From: Pacificimonas flava
GTDB lineage: Bacteria > Pseudomonadota > Alphaproteobacteria > Sphingomonadales > Sphingomonadaceae
Assembly (NCBI RefSeq): GCF_000342165.1
Contig: NZ_AMRV01000006.1
Location: 62,001 to 126,000, forward strand
Direction: 5' to 3'
Length of the DNA stretch: 64,000 bases
A program made the position numbers and the translations under genes. The notes under the pieces were generated by a model. The model was not told the origin of the DNA. It saw only the letters and a list, made by a program, of their open reading frames with translations, and made no database searches. Positions 17,133-26,048 of the stretch are shown here, one piece after another (position 1 is the stretch's first letter; each line of letters begins with the position of its first letter).

Positions 17133-17504
17133 GTGCCACGCGAGAGGCACAGCCTTTGGATCCGCCTGATCTATAGCGTCTGCCTGGCGACTGGCGCGCT
17201 TATGCACTGGCTCGACATTGCGGCGGCCGGCTGGCTTCCCTATCGTTTCGCGCCGCTCACCTTCAACGCCTATTGGACGGGGCTCGCCTTTGCGGACCTC
17301 CTGGCTGCGTTGCTTCTCTGGCATAGGAGGCCCGCCATACGCTGGACAGGCGCATTGCTGACGCTGGCGATCATGATCAGCGATGTCGCGATCAACAGCT
17401 ATGTCCGTCTCTACATCGCCGAGCTGCCGCTGTTCGCGCTGACCTTGCAGTCCGCATTTCTCGGCTTCGTGATCCTGACCATTCGGCATCTGCGACCCGA
17501 ATGA
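17133..17504 (+). CDS. Small integral membrane protein of unknown function
   Basis: The 123-residue product starts at GTG 17133 and has about four hydrophobic helices: LIYSVCLATGALMHWL, WTGLAFADLLAALLLW, WTGALLTLAIMISDVAI and FALTLQSAFLGFVILTI. It ends HLRPE. No family was recognised and there is no signal peptide of the cleaved type. It sits 12 bp after moaB, and its stop overlaps the start of the HNH gene by 4 bp (ATGA), so the three are likely one operon. Tight coupling to a nuclease-like protein is notable, but a joint function is not shown. Confidence 0.65.
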   Translation: MPRERHSLWIRLIYSVCLATGALMHWLDIAAAGWLPYRFAPLTFNAYWTGLAFADLLAALLLWHRRPAIRWTGALLTLAIMISDVAINSYVRLYIAELPLFALTLQSAFLGFVILTIRHLRPE

Positions 17505-17779
17505 GCGGCGACGAAGATGCGTGCTGGCTGTGCGGCCGACCGCTGGGAAGGCGCGTGGAACGGCATCACCCGGTGCCGAAGAGCAGACGCGGGCGGGACA
17601 CGGTTCCGGTGCATCCAATCTGTCATCGGACAATCCATGCGATCTTCACCAATGCGGAGCTTGCGAGAACCTTCTACACGCCAGCCGCCCTCGCCGCGCA
17701 TCCTGATGTGAGCCGGTTCCTACGCTGGATCGCGAAGAAGCCGCCGGATTTTTACGCAAGCACGCACAAACGCCGGTGA
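17501..17779 (+). CDS. Small HNH-motif protein
   Basis: The 92-residue protein consists almost only of an HNH-type fold. A Cys pair CWLCG (residues 8-11) and a later C (in HPICHRTIHA) could hold a structural zinc. VERHHPVPKSRRGRD supplies the first histidines, and HPICHRTIHAIF the Asn/His end of the motif. This matches small HNH endonuclease-domain proteins seen as stand-alone genes in Alphaproteobacteria. Whether it cuts DNA is not known. Its ATG overlaps the stop of the membrane protein gene, and a LexA-type box for the next gene follows 34 bp after its stop. Confidence 0.75.
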   Translation: MSGDEDACWLCGRPLGRRVERHHPVPKSRRGRDTVPVHPICHRTIHAIFTNAELARTFYTPAALAAHPDVSRFLRWIAKKPPDFYASTHKRR

Positions 17780-17813
17780 GGCCGGCATTCGAATCGCTTT
17801 TCAGGAGCGGTAT

Positions 17814-17828
17814 GTTCCTGTTATGTTC
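17814..17828 (+). promoter_or_regulatory. SOS (LexA) box GTTC-N7-GTTC
   Basis: GTTC at 17814-17817, seven bases, then GTTC at 17825-17828: an exact match to the direct-repeat LexA operator of Alphaproteobacteria. It ends 5 bp before the ATG of the radical-SAM gene at 17834, where it would cover the transcription start. Regulation by LexA is inferred from position and sequence only. Confidence 0.65.
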
Positions 17829-17833
17829 CCTCC

Positions 17834-18955
17834 ATGGCCCAGGCTCATCAGTTTCCGCCCGCAACGCTTCGAAAGGGGCGCGGCGCCGTTTCGAACGGTC
17901 TCAGCCAGCGCTTCGATCATATCGAAAGGGAAATGGACGGCGACTTTCTGGATGCGGAGGCGGCAGCGGCGGAACAGGGGGCCGACGCCTACGCCGATTT
18001 CCGCCCCCCGCTCCGGACGCAGGTGCGCGAGGAATCGCCGCGCACCGCGATCACGCGCAACCAATCTCCGGATGTTCCATTCGATCGCTCCATCAACGCC
18101 TATCGTGGCTGTGAGCACGGGTGCATCTATTGCTTTGCGCGGCCGACACACGCCTATCTGGGCCTGTCACCAGGCCAGGATTTCGAAACGAAACTGACCG
18201 CGAAGCCGTCAACGCCCGCGCTCCTGCGCCGAGAGCTCGCTCGCACCGGCTATGCCTGCCGGCCGATTGCGCTGGGGACGAACACCGATCCCTATCAACC
18301 CATCGAGGACCGATACCGGATTACCCGGGGCATTCTGTCCGTGCTCGAGGAATGCAGCCATCCCGTCACCATCACGACGAAATCCGCGCGGGTTCTGGAC
18401 GATGTCGATATTCTGGCCCGGATGGCGCAGCGCGGGCTGGCCGCCGTGATGCTGTCGGTGACGACACTGGACGCCGAAACGGCGCGGACGATGGAGCCAC
18501 GGGCGTCCAGCCCCGGACGGCGACTGCACGCCATGCGCGAACTGACGGCAGCGGGAATACCCGTCCATGTCTCCGTCTCTCCCGTCATTCCCGCGATCAA
18601 CGATCATGAGATCGAGGCAATCGTCGACGCTGCGGCCGACGCCGGCGCCATTGGCGGCTTTTCGATTGTCGTTCGGCTGCCGCATGAAGTCTCGCCAATA
18701 TTTCGCGAGTGGCTTCAGACCCACTATCCGGACAGGGCTGCCCGCGTCATGAATCATCTGCAGGGGATGCGCGGGGGCAAAGACAATGAGGCGCGCTTTT
18801 TCGAGCGGTACAAGCCCAAGGGCGCTTATGCCGCCGCCCTGCAGACCCGGTTTCAAAAGGCGAAGGAGCGGCGCGGTCTGGACCGGACACGGCTAGACCT
18901 GCGCACGGATCTGTTCGATCCCTCAGTTCTGACCGATCAGCCGCGACTGCTGTAA
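17834..18955 (+). CDS. PA0069/Rv2578c-family radical SAM protein
   Basis: The 373-residue protein has the radical-SAM cluster motif YRGCEHGCIYCFARPTHAYLG (Cys near 93, 97, 100), preceded by RGAVSNGLSQRFD and ITRNQSPDVPFDRSINA, which identify the PA0069 family. NTDPYQPIE and the C-terminal FFERYKPKGAYAAAL also fit. The family is related to spore photoproduct lyase and its substrate is unknown. The start lacks a Shine-Dalgarno site, and an exact SOS box ends 5 bp before the ATG, pointing to a very short or absent leader and control by LexA. A role in DNA repair is therefore an attractive inference. It ends 13 bp from the convergent acyl-CoA ligase gene. Confidence 0.9.
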   Translation: MAQAHQFPPATLRKGRGAVSNGLSQRFDHIEREMDGDFLDAEAAAAEQGADAYADFRPPLRTQVREESPRTAITRNQSPDVPFDRSINAYRGCEHGCIYCFARPTHAYLGLSPGQDFETKLTAKPSTPALLRRELARTGYACRPIALGTNTDPYQPIEDRYRITRGILSVLEECSHPVTITTKSARVLDDVDILARMAQRGLAAVMLSVTTLDAETARTMEPRASSPGRRLHAMRELTAAGIPVHVSVSPVIPAINDHEIEAIVDAAADAGAIGGFSIVVRLPHEVSPIFREWLQTHYPDRAARVMNHLQGMRGGKDNEARFFERYKPKGAYAAALQTRFQKAKERRGLDRTRLDLRTDLFDPSVLTDQPRLL

Positions 18956-18968
18956 AACGCCCCCGGCA

Positions 18969-20606
18969 TCAGGCCGCCCGCGCTCCGGGCAGGCGATAAT
19001 CGGCAAAGGCCTCCCGCAGGGCGGTCTTCTGGATCTTCCCGGTCGCCGTGTGCGGGATCTCGTCGACGAAGACCACATCGTCCGGCATCCACCACTTCGC
19101 GATGCGCCCCTCGAGATGGTGGAGGATTTCCTCTTTCGTGGGGTGTGCCCCCTCTCGCGGCACGACGATCAGTAGCGGGCGCTCATCCCACTTCGGGTGG
19201 GGCAGGCCGATAACGGCGGCCTCCGCCACTCCCGGCGCGCCGACCGCTTCATTCTCCAGTTCGATGGAACTGATCCATTCCCCGCCCGACTTGATGACAT
19301 CCTTCGACCGATCGGTGATCTGCATGTAGCCCTCGGAGTCGATGGTGGCCACATCGCCGGTATCGAACCAGCCTTCCTCGTCCAGAATGACACCGCCATC
19401 GCCGCCGAAATACTGTCCCGCGATCCAGGGTCCGCGTACCAACAAGTGACCGAACGCCTTGCCATCGCGCGGCAGATCACGCCCGTCATCGTCCGCGATC
19501 TTCATGTCCACCCCGAAGATTGCGCGGCCCTGTTTGGTCTTCAGGTCGAACTGCGCGTCCTCGTCCATTCCCAGCGCGCTTGCGGACAGGGTGCCGACCG
19601 TTCCCAGCGGCGACATTTCCGTCATGCCCCAGGCGTGGAAGACCTCGACATCGTATTTTTTCTTGAAATCAACGATCATCGAGCGCGGACAGGCGGAACC
19701 GCCAATGACCACACGTTCGAGTTCGCCAAGGTCCTTTCCGGTCCTCTCCAGATATTGCAGCAGCGCCAGCCACACGGTCGGCACCGCTGCCGTCATCGTC
19801 ACGCCTTCCTTAAGGATCATGCGCTGCAGCGTTTCCGGATCGAAATGCGGACCCGCCATGACCAGCTTCGCGCCGACCGCCGCCGTGGCGTATGGCACGC
19901 CCCAGGCATTGGCATGGTACATGGGCACAACCGGCAGCACTGTATCCGCCGATCCCAGCCCAAGCGCGTCCTTGCTGATGCCGCCCAGCGTATGCAGCAC
20001 ATTCGAACGGTGCGTATAGAGGACGCCCTTCGGATTGCCCGTCGTCCCGCTGGTATAGCAGAGTCCCGCGGGCGCCGTCTCCTCGACCTGGACCCATGAA
20101 AAATCGCCGGACGTCTCCGCTATCAACGTCTCGTAGCAGATCAGCGAAAGGCGGCCGCCCGTCGGCATGTGCGCCTCGCCCGTCATCGCGATGAAGTGCT
20201 CCACCGTTTCCAGGCGCGGGGCGATCGCCTCGACCAGGCTTGCGAAGGTCAGATCGAAGAACAGGACCCGGTCGCCGGCATGGTTGAGGATATAAACGAT
20301 CTGGTCCTCGAACAGGCGAGGGTTCACGGTATGCGCCACCGCTCCCATACCGGAAATTCCGTACCAGCATTCCACATGGCGGTGCGTGTTCCAGGCCAGC
20401 GTCGCGACACGGTCGCCGGTGCCGACGCCCAGCCCGGTCAGCGCCTCCGCCACGTTCATGGCCCGGCTTCTCACCTCCCGCCAGTTGGTACGGTGCTCCG
20501 TCCCCTCACAGGTCAGGGATACGATTTCGCGGGACCCGTGATTCGCGCTCGCATGGTCGATCAATTTCCAGACCAGCAACGGCCAATCCTGCATTCCTCC
20601 CAGCAT
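18969..20606 (-). CDS. Fatty acyl-CoA ligase (AMP-binding family)
   Basis: The 545-residue enzyme activates a carboxylic acid with ATP and CoA. The AMP-binding loop [20 protein letters not shown] (about residues 183-202), the [12 protein letters not shown] motif, the [14 protein letters not shown] hinge region and the C-terminal lysine in [12 protein letters not shown] are all present. The pattern resembles medium- or long-chain AlkK-type ligases, but chain length cannot be set from sequence. ATG 20606 has a strong GGGGAGGA site seven bases upstream. A second ATG four codons later sits too close to its own site. It stands alone between convergent and divergent neighbours. Its product could feed beta-oxidation. 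Confidence 0.9.
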   Translation of the reverse strand: MLGGMQDWPLLVWKLIDHASANHGSREIVSLTCEGTEHRTNWREVRSRAMNVAEALTGLGVGTGDRVATLAWNTHRHVECWYGISGMGAVAHTVNPRLFEDQIVYILNHAGDRVLFFDLTFASLVEAIAPRLETVEHFIAMTGEAHMPTGGRLSLICYETLIAETSGDFSWVQVEETAPAGLCYTSGTTGNPKGVLYTHRSNVLHTLGGISKDALGLGSADTVLPVVPMYHANAWGVPYATAAVGAKLVMAGPHFDPETLQRMILKEGVTMTAAVPTVWLALLQYLERTGKDLGELERVVIGGSACPRSMIVDFKKKYDVEVFHAWGMTEMSPLGTVGTLSASALGMDEDAQFDLKTKQGRAIFGVDMKIADDDGRDLPRDGKAFGHLLVRGPWIAGQYFGGDGGVILDEEGWFDTGDVATIDSEGYMQITDRSKDVIKSGGEWISSIELENEAVGAPGVAEAAVIGLPHPKWDERPLLIVVPREGAHPTKEEILHHLEGRIAKWWMPDDVVFVDEIPHTATGKIQKTALREAFADYRLPGARAA

Positions 20607-20743
20607 GACGCAGTCCTCCCCAGCATGCGATTTTGTACGTGTTCCAGAGGTATAGATGCCCCGCTCGGCCGGTCAACGCGCAGGAACTTGACAGGAGAGA
20701 ACAAATAACGAACATTGCATGAGAACAAAGGGAGACCGGTCAC

Positions 20744-21022
20744 ATGCCCGAACTCGTCTATCACATCGTTTCGTTTGTCAGTCTCGGCCTGTGGGCGGTC
20801 GGCCTTGTGGTGTCCTTCTCGGCGCTGCGACAGCGCCGCGCCGCCATTATCGCGGCGTTCCTTCCTCCGGAGATGACGAGGGGCCAAGTAGAGACGGCCC
20901 CTCTTGCCGTGACCCCGCATCCTGTGTGCCGGCACCCGCTTCGCCCGCGGCGGCGGCGCCCCGCCCTGCTCCGGTCTGTGCCCCCTCGGTGGCTGGCACA
21001 GCCGCAATTTCACGCCGCCTGA
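20744..21022 (+). CDS. Possible small membrane protein
   Basis: The 92-codon frame starts at ATG 20744 behind GGGAG (nine bases upstream). Its first 27 residues form one membrane helix (YHIVSFVSLGLWAVGLVVSF). From 20847 onward it runs opposite to the 3' end of pssA, and there the protein turns into a low-complexity Pro/Arg stretch. Only the first 35-45 residues look like a protein. It may be a real small membrane protein with an overlapping tail, or chance. Confidence 0.35.
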   Translation: MPELVYHIVSFVSLGLWAVGLVVSFSALRQRRAAIIAAFLPPEMTRGQVETAPLAVTPHPVCRHPLRPRRRRPALLRSVPPRWLAQPQFHAA

Positions 21023-21761
21023 TGCGTCGATACGCCGCGATGCTGAACGGAATGGTGAGTGCGTAACCGATGCAGGTTAGCGACAGGGTCATGAATGGCT
21101 CGGTCAACAGAGCACCGATAAAGAGCGCCACGAAGAGGAGCGCGGCCAATCGGTAACTTGGCCGCGGGCTCATCAACTTCCAGCTATAGGTTGGAATGTT
21201 GGAGATCATCAGAAGCGCTGTCGTCAGGACGATCAGGCCGGTAAAGCCGGCACCGAGCAGCGGTTCATTGATGTAATCCTTGGGTTCCAGCCAGAAATAC
21301 AGGAACAGCGGCGACAAGGTGAGGCCCGCCCCGACCGGTGCCGGAATACCGGTCAGAAAACCGTGCCGTTTGTGGGGCTGATCATCCACATCGAGGTTAG
21401 CGTTGAACCGCGCCAGGCGAAGCGCCGCGCAGATGGCATGCGCCAGGGCGATGATCCACCCGAAGCGCGGCAGATCGTCGAGCGCCCAGAAATAGATGAT
21501 CAGCGCCGGTGCGACGCCAAATGCGGCATTGTCCGAAAGGCTGTCGAGCTCCGCGCCGAAGCGGGTCGCGCCCTTCAGCATGCGCGCCATGCGGCCGTCC
21601 ATGGCATCGAGAACGCCCGCCAGCACGATGGCGAGGACGGCGCCGTTGAAATTGCCCTCCATCGCCAGTTTAACGGCCGTCAGTCCCGAACACAGGGCCG
21701 CCACGGTGATGGCGTTCGGGATCAGCGCGCGGATGGGCAGCACGCGGCGCACCCGCAGCAT
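20847..21761 (-). CDS. pssA: CDP-diacylglycerol-serine O-phosphatidyltransferase
   Basis: This membrane enzyme makes phosphatidylserine from CDP-diacylglycerol and serine. The CDP-alcohol phosphotransferase signature is complete: DAMDGRMARMLKGATRFGAELDSLSD (D-G-x2-A-R-x8-G-x3-D-x3-D) near the N-terminus, with several hydrophobic helices around it. The C-terminal 45 residues after RRREIAAVPA are Gly/Ala/Glu-rich and probably disordered. I use ATG 21761. A TTG at 21806 would add 15 residues. It lies just downstream of psd on the same strand, so the two enzymes that turn CDP-diacylglycerol into phosphatidylethanolamine are in one operon. Confidence 0.9.
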   Translation of the reverse strand: MLRVRRVLPIRALIPNAITVAALCSGLTAVKLAMEGNFNGAVLAIVLAGVLDAMDGRMARMLKGATRFGAELDSLSDNAAFGVAPALIIYFWALDDLPRFGWIIALAHAICAALRLARFNANLDVDDQPHKRHGFLTGIPAPVGAGLTLSPLFLYFWLEPKDYINEPLLGAGFTGLIVLTTALLMISNIPTYSWKLMSPRPSYRLAALLFVALFIGALLTEPFMTLSLTCIGYALTIPFSIAAYRRIRRREIAAVPATEGAQTGAGRGAAAAGEAGAGTQDAGSRQEGPSLLGPSSSPEEGTPR

Positions 21762-21864
21762 TCGGCTATCTTCTGCCTGTCTCAACAGTCCCGGTTCCCT
21801 GTCCAATGCCGCCCATCAATGATTTCGGGACGGCAAGGTTTCCCGCACAGGAAGCGGTCCGTCG

Positions 21865-22827
21865 TCAAAGCTTTCTGCCAGTGACCACCTTGCCCCCGCG
21901 CGCAGCGAGGACCGTTTCGCCGGCAACCGCGCGCTGGCCGATCGCCACCTGCGGAACGAAGCCGGCCGGCAGGAAGACATCGACGCGGCTGCCGAAGCGG
22001 ATCAGGCCGATCCGTTCGCCCGCCAGAACCTCGTCCTCTTCGCGCACGAACTTGATGATGCGGCGCGCCACGAGGCCGGCGATCTGCGTCATGCCGATGC
22101 GCGTCCCGTCGGTCTGCTCGATCAGGAAATATTGCCGCTCATTGTCTTCCGAGGCCTTGTCCATCTCTGCATTGACGAACTTGCCGGGAACATAGGCAAT
22201 GCGGCTGATCCGGCCAGCGACGGGTGCGCGGTTCACATGAACGTCGAAGACGCTCATGAAGACGGAGATGCGCGTATAGCGTTCCTCCGACATCAACCCC
22301 TCGCCCGCCAATTGGCGGGGCGCCGGCACCTCGACGATATGGGAGACGAGGCCATCGGCCGGGGAAACGATCAGCCCCTCGCCCACGGGCGTCACCCGCT
22401 TCGGATCGCGAAAGAAAGCGAACACCCAAACGGTCAGGCCAGCCGTCAGCCAGCCGAGAATCTCCCAGTCCACCACGAACCAGAAGAACAGCGCGAGAGC
22501 CGCCGCAATGACGACATATTTCGTGCCCTCCGGATGCATTTTCGGGATCTCGTATGCCGCCGCCTCAAGGTCGTTGCGGGGCGGCATGTCGTGCGCGGGG
22601 TCACGCCGAGGCTCGGCGGCCCGGCTCTCCACCGCCGCAGGAGGAGCCGGCGCGGCCGGTGGCGGAGCAGGGGAAACTGCGGCCGGCGGCGGCGCGCTTG
22701 CAGGCTCAGTCTCGCTGCCAATTTCCCTGGCACCCTCGCGGGGGCCGGTCGAGGGGCCGACGGGCGTATGGGAGGGCCGATCGGGCGCATCGCGGTTCGG
22801 ATCGTCTGGGGGCGTATTCTGGCTCAT
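21865..22827 (-). CDS. psd: Phosphatidylserine decarboxylase with proline-rich N-terminal extension
   Basis: The 320-residue proenzyme decarboxylates phosphatidylserine to phosphatidylethanolamine. The catalytic part starts near residue 90 (AAYEIPKMHPEGTKYVVIAA), contains one or two membrane helices, DVHVNRAPVAGRI, and near the C-terminus the self-cleavage motif RFGSRVDVF, where the Ser becomes the pyruvoyl group. Prokaryotic short-type Psd proteins are about 215-235 residues. The extra 85 N-terminal residues here are rich in Pro, Ala and charged residues and look disordered. ATG 22827 is the only early start. pssA follows on the same strand. Confidence 0.9.
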   Translation of the reverse strand: MSQNTPPDDPNRDAPDRPSHTPVGPSTGPREGAREIGSETEPASAPPPAAVSPAPPPAAPAPPAAVESRAAEPRRDPAHDMPPRNDLEAAAYEIPKMHPEGTKYVVIAAALALFFWFVVDWEILGWLTAGLTVWVFAFFRDPKRVTPVGEGLIVSPADGLVSHIVEVPAPRQLAGEGLMSEERYTRISVFMSVFDVHVNRAPVAGRISRIAYVPGKFVNAEMDKASEDNERQYFLIEQTDGTRIGMTQIAGLVARRIIKFVREEDEVLAGERIGLIRFGSRVDVFLPAGFVPQVAIGQRAVAGETVLAARGGKVVTGRKL

Positions 22828-22968
22828 GGCTGCATGTCATAGCCGCATTGGCGGGGCGGTTACAATTGCGCTGCGTAGTCCGGCGCAAGGCTCCAGTTGA
22901 TTCGCCCGCCTGCGCCGCATAGAGCCAAGCGCAAATCCTTCCCTTCTCCTATCCCGAAAGGCCGAACT

Positions 22969-24180
22969 ATGCCCAAGATCAAGGTCAAGAACCCCGTCGT
23001 CGAACTCGATGGCGACGAGATGACCCGGATCATCTGGGAATGGATCCGCGAGCGCCTGATCCGTCCCTATCTCGACATCGACCTGAAATATTACGACCTG
23101 TCCGTGCAGAAGCGCGACGAGACGGACGACCGCATCACGGTCGAGGCGGCGAACGCGATCAAGGAACACGGCGTCGGCGTGAAATGCGCCACGATCACGC
23201 CGGATGAGGCCCGCGTCGAGGAATTCGGCCTCAAGAAAATGTGGAAATCGCCGAACGGCACGATCCGCAACATTCTGGGCGGCGTCGTTTTCCGCGAGCC
23301 AATCGTCATCAAGTCCGTACCGCGCCTGGTGCCGGGCTGGACCGACCCCATCGTCATCGGGCGTCATGCATTCGGCGACCAGTACCGCTCGACAGACATG
23401 TACATCCCCGGCCCTGGCAAGCTGACGATGAAATTCGAGGGCGAGGACGGCGAAAGCTTCGAGCACGAAATCTTCGAGTTTCCGTCGGCCGGCGTCGCCA
23501 TGGGCATGTACAATTTGGACGACAGCATCCGCGATTTCGCCCGCGCCTGCCTGAACTATGGCCTGATGCGCGAATGGCCGGTCTACCTGTCCACCAAGAA
23601 CACGATCATGAAAACCTATGACGGTCGTTTCAAGGATCTGTTCCAGGAGGTCTACGAGCAGGAATTCAAGACCGAGTTCGACAGGCTGGGCATCACCTAC
23701 GAACACCGCCTGATCGACGACATGGTCGCCTCCGCGCTGAAGTGGAACGGCAAGTTCGTCTGGGCCTGCAAGAATTACGATGGCGATGTGCAGTCGGATA
23801 CGGTGGCGCAGGGCTTCGGTTCTCTGGGCCTGATGACCTCCGTGCTGATGACGCCGGACGGCCAGACGGTAGAAGCGGAGGCGGCGCACGGCACTGTCAC
23901 ACGTCACTATCGCATGCATCAGGAGGGCAAGGCGACCTCCACCAATCCGATCGCATCCATCTTCGCCTGGACGGGCGGCCTGAAGCACCGCGGCAAGATC
24001 GACGGCACGCCGGAGGTGACCGAGTTCGCCGAGACGCTGGAACGCGTCTGCGTCGAAACGGTCGAGGGCGGCGAGATGACGAAGGATCTCGCGATCCTGA
24101 TCGGCCCCGATCAGGCATGGCTGACCACCGAGCAGTTCTTCGAGGCGATCGTACGCAACCTCGAGGAAGCGATGGCCTGA
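22969..24180 (+). CDS. icd: NADP-dependent isocitrate dehydrogenase
   Basis: The 403-residue enzyme oxidises isocitrate to 2-oxoglutarate in the citric acid cycle. It belongs to the eukaryote-like homodimeric subfamily common in Alphaproteobacteria: [23 protein letters not shown] at the N-terminus, [16 protein letters not shown], the [11 protein letters not shown] metal/substrate segment, and [15 protein letters not shown] with [12 protein letters not shown], the NADP region. I start at ATG 22969, where homologues begin, with an AAAGG site upstream. The frame itself opens at 22897. It is followed by the antiporter gene after 46 bp on the same strand. Confidence 0.97.
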   Translation: MPKIKVKNPVVELDGDEMTRIIWEWIRERLIRPYLDIDLKYYDLSVQKRDETDDRITVEAANAIKEHGVGVKCATITPDEARVEEFGLKKMWKSPNGTIRNILGGVVFREPIVIKSVPRLVPGWTDPIVIGRHAFGDQYRSTDMYIPGPGKLTMKFEGEDGESFEHEIFEFPSAGVAMGMYNLDDSIRDFARACLNYGLMREWPVYLSTKNTIMKTYDGRFKDLFQEVYEQEFKTEFDRLGITYEHRLIDDMVASALKWNGKFVWACKNYDGDVQSDTVAQGFGSLGLMTSVLMTPDGQTVEAEAAHGTVTRHYRMHQEGKATSTNPIASIFAWTGGLKHRGKIDGTPEVTEFAETLERVCVETVEGGEMTKDLAILIGPDQAWLTTEQFFEAIVRNLEEAMA

Positions 24181-24200
24181 CAGCCGCACTTTTGCGCGGG

Positions 24201-24232
24201 CGCCATGGACCGCTATAGCATAGTCCATGGCG
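24201..24232 (+). promoter_or_regulatory. 10-bp palindrome over the antiporter start codon
   Basis: CGCCATGGAC (24201-24210) and GTCCATGGCG (24223-24232) are exact complements around a 12-base loop. The right arm contains the ATG (24227) of the antiporter gene. The loop holds TATAGCATA, which could equally be a -10 box for a leaderless mRNA. No Shine-Dalgarno site precedes the ATG. Either an mRNA hairpin masking the start or an operator is possible. Confidence 0.4.
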
Positions 24233-26011
24233 TCCGAATCCATCGACACTTCCGGCTTTCGCGATGCCCTGCTGATCCTCGGATCGGCGGGGCTCGTCAT
24301 TCCAGCGTTCGCCCGCGCGCGCGTGAACCCCGTGATCGGGTTCATTCTCGTCGGCCTGCTCCTCGGGCCGATTCTGGGGTATTTTCAGGACGCCGTTCCC
24401 TGGCTTGAATATGTCAGTATCAGCAATCCCGAGGTCATCGAGCCGTTCGCGGAGTTCGGGATTATCCTTCTTCTTTTCGGGATCGGTCTCGAACTCAGTC
24501 TGAAGCGCCTGTGGGAACTTCGGAAGATGGTGTTCCTACTCGGCACCGGCGAAGTCGTTTTCGGTGCAGGAATCATCGGGTTCGCGCTGACGCTGTTCGG
24601 ATACGAGCCGACCGCCGCGCTGGCCCTCGGTCTCGCACTCGCGCTCTCCTCGACAGCGCTGGTGCTGCCGATGACGGGCACACGCAGCCCGGTCGGCCGC
24701 GCCGCCTTCTCCATGCTGCTCTTCGAGGATGTTGCGCTCGTGCCCATCGTTTTCGGGATCGGCGTTCTGGGCGCAGCAGGCGGCGGCAATGCGGTCGGCG
24801 GCATGATCGAAACGCTGATCGCTGGCGGGATCACCGTTGCCGTTCTCTGGATCGCCGGCCGTTTCATTCTGCCGCGCCTGTTCCATCAGGCGGCGCGCAC
24901 GAAGCGTACGGAACTGTTCATGGCGGCGACGCTGGTCGTCGTCATGGCCGCAAGCCTCGCCACCAGCGTCGCCGGAATCGGCGCCATCATGGGTGCGCTG
25001 ATCGCCGGCCTGATCATCGCGGAAACCGAGTACCGCGCGCAGGTCGAACTCCTCATCGACCCGTTCAAGAACCTTGCTCTCGGCATTTTCCTGATCACCA
25101 TCGGCATGAGCGTCAGGCTGGATCTCAGCCTGATGGAATGGCTTCAGGTTGGCCTTGCCGTCGTTCTCATCATCCCGCTCAAGGCGCTGGTGACCAGCGT
25201 GCTCCTGCGCATCGGCGGCGCGTCGAGGGGACTGGCCGCGAATACCGGCATTCTGATGTCTTCGCCCTCGGAAACGACGCTTATCGTTCTCACCGCCGCC
25301 GCCGCTGCGCGGATCATCGATGCCGAAACCGCGTCGTTCTGGCAGATCGTGACGGCGATCGGCCTAATGGCGACGCCATTGCTCGCGCGGCTCGGCCGCC
25401 GGTCCGCCGAGCAATTGAGTCCGCCGACCGAAATGCCCGAGGAGCTGCCGCCGGCAGAACCCGGCCGCACGATCATCGCCGGCTACGGCCGCGTCGGGCG
25501 GCTCGTCGGAAACATGCTGGAAAAGCAGGGCGAGCCCTATGCCGTCGTCGACGCCAATATCGAGGTGGTGCGAGCGGCCAGGGACGCCGGCCTGTACACC
25601 GTGTTCGGCGACCTGCAGCGGCACAAGATCCTGGAACTCATGGGTCTGGACGAGGCAAAGGCGCTCGTCCTGACCATGGACGATCCCGTACAGGTGGTGA
25701 AAACGACGCGCGCCGTCCGCGACGCTTATCCCAACCTGTGCATCGTGGCCCGTGCGCGGGATAGCGATCACGCTGCGGAACTCTACCGGGCCGGCGCGAC
25801 GGATGCCGTCCCCGAAACGCTCGAGAGCTCGCTCCAGCTGGCGGAGGCGGTTCTTGTCGATATCGGCCGGCCTATGGGACCGGTCATCGCCTCCATCCAC
25901 GAGATGCGGGAGATTGAGCGCAACCGCATCAAGGAAGCCGTACCCGGCATTTCACGCGACCCGCTGCGCGCGGCTAGTCGCATCGGCATGGTAAGTGGAG
26001 AAAACGATTGA
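24227..26011 (+). CDS. Monovalent cation:proton antiporter (CPA2, Kef-type) with TrkA-N domain
   Basis: The 594-residue protein has two parts. Residues 1 to about 395 form a Na+/H+ exchanger-like membrane domain of 12-13 helices (FAEFGIILLLFGIGLELSLKRLW, ALALSSTALVLPMTG, GAIMGALIAGLIIAETEYR). Residues from about 415 are a TrkA-N/RCK domain with the nucleotide-binding loop IIAGYGRVGRLVGNML, an acidic residue at the next strand end (VVDAN), and YTVFGDLQRHKILELMGL. This layout is that of KefB/KefC-type potassium:proton antiporters gated by NAD(H) or glutathione adducts. No ancillary KefF/KefG gene is nearby. The start lies inside a 10-bp palindrome. Confidence 0.9.
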   Translation: MASESIDTSGFRDALLILGSAGLVIPAFARARVNPVIGFILVGLLLGPILGYFQDAVPWLEYVSISNPEVIEPFAEFGIILLLFGIGLELSLKRLWELRKMVFLLGTGEVVFGAGIIGFALTLFGYEPTAALALGLALALSSTALVLPMTGTRSPVGRAAFSMLLFEDVALVPIVFGIGVLGAAGGGNAVGGMIETLIAGGITVAVLWIAGRFILPRLFHQAARTKRTELFMAATLVVVMAASLATSVAGIGAIMGALIAGLIIAETEYRAQVELLIDPFKNLALGIFLITIGMSVRLDLSLMEWLQVGLAVVLIIPLKALVTSVLLRIGGASRGLAANTGILMSSPSETTLIVLTAAAAARIIDAETASFWQIVTAIGLMATPLLARLGRRSAEQLSPPTEMPEELPPAEPGRTIIAGYGRVGRLVGNMLEKQGEPYAVVDANIEVVRAARDAGLYTVFGDLQRHKILELMGLDEAKALVLTMDDPVQVVKTTRAVRDAYPNLCIVARARDSDHAAELYRAGATDAVPETLESSLQLAEAVLVDIGRPMGPVIASIHEMREIERNRIKEAVPGISRDPLRAASRIGMVSGEND

Positions 26012-26048
26012 TGCTGGCTGCTGACGCGCCCTGTGCGGGTGCTGCTTG

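Noticed and set aside
24205-24408. Alternative small ORF starting in the left arm of the antiporter palindrome
   Set aside because: It has no ribosome site and runs out of frame inside the antiporter gene, whose frame has clear membrane helices.
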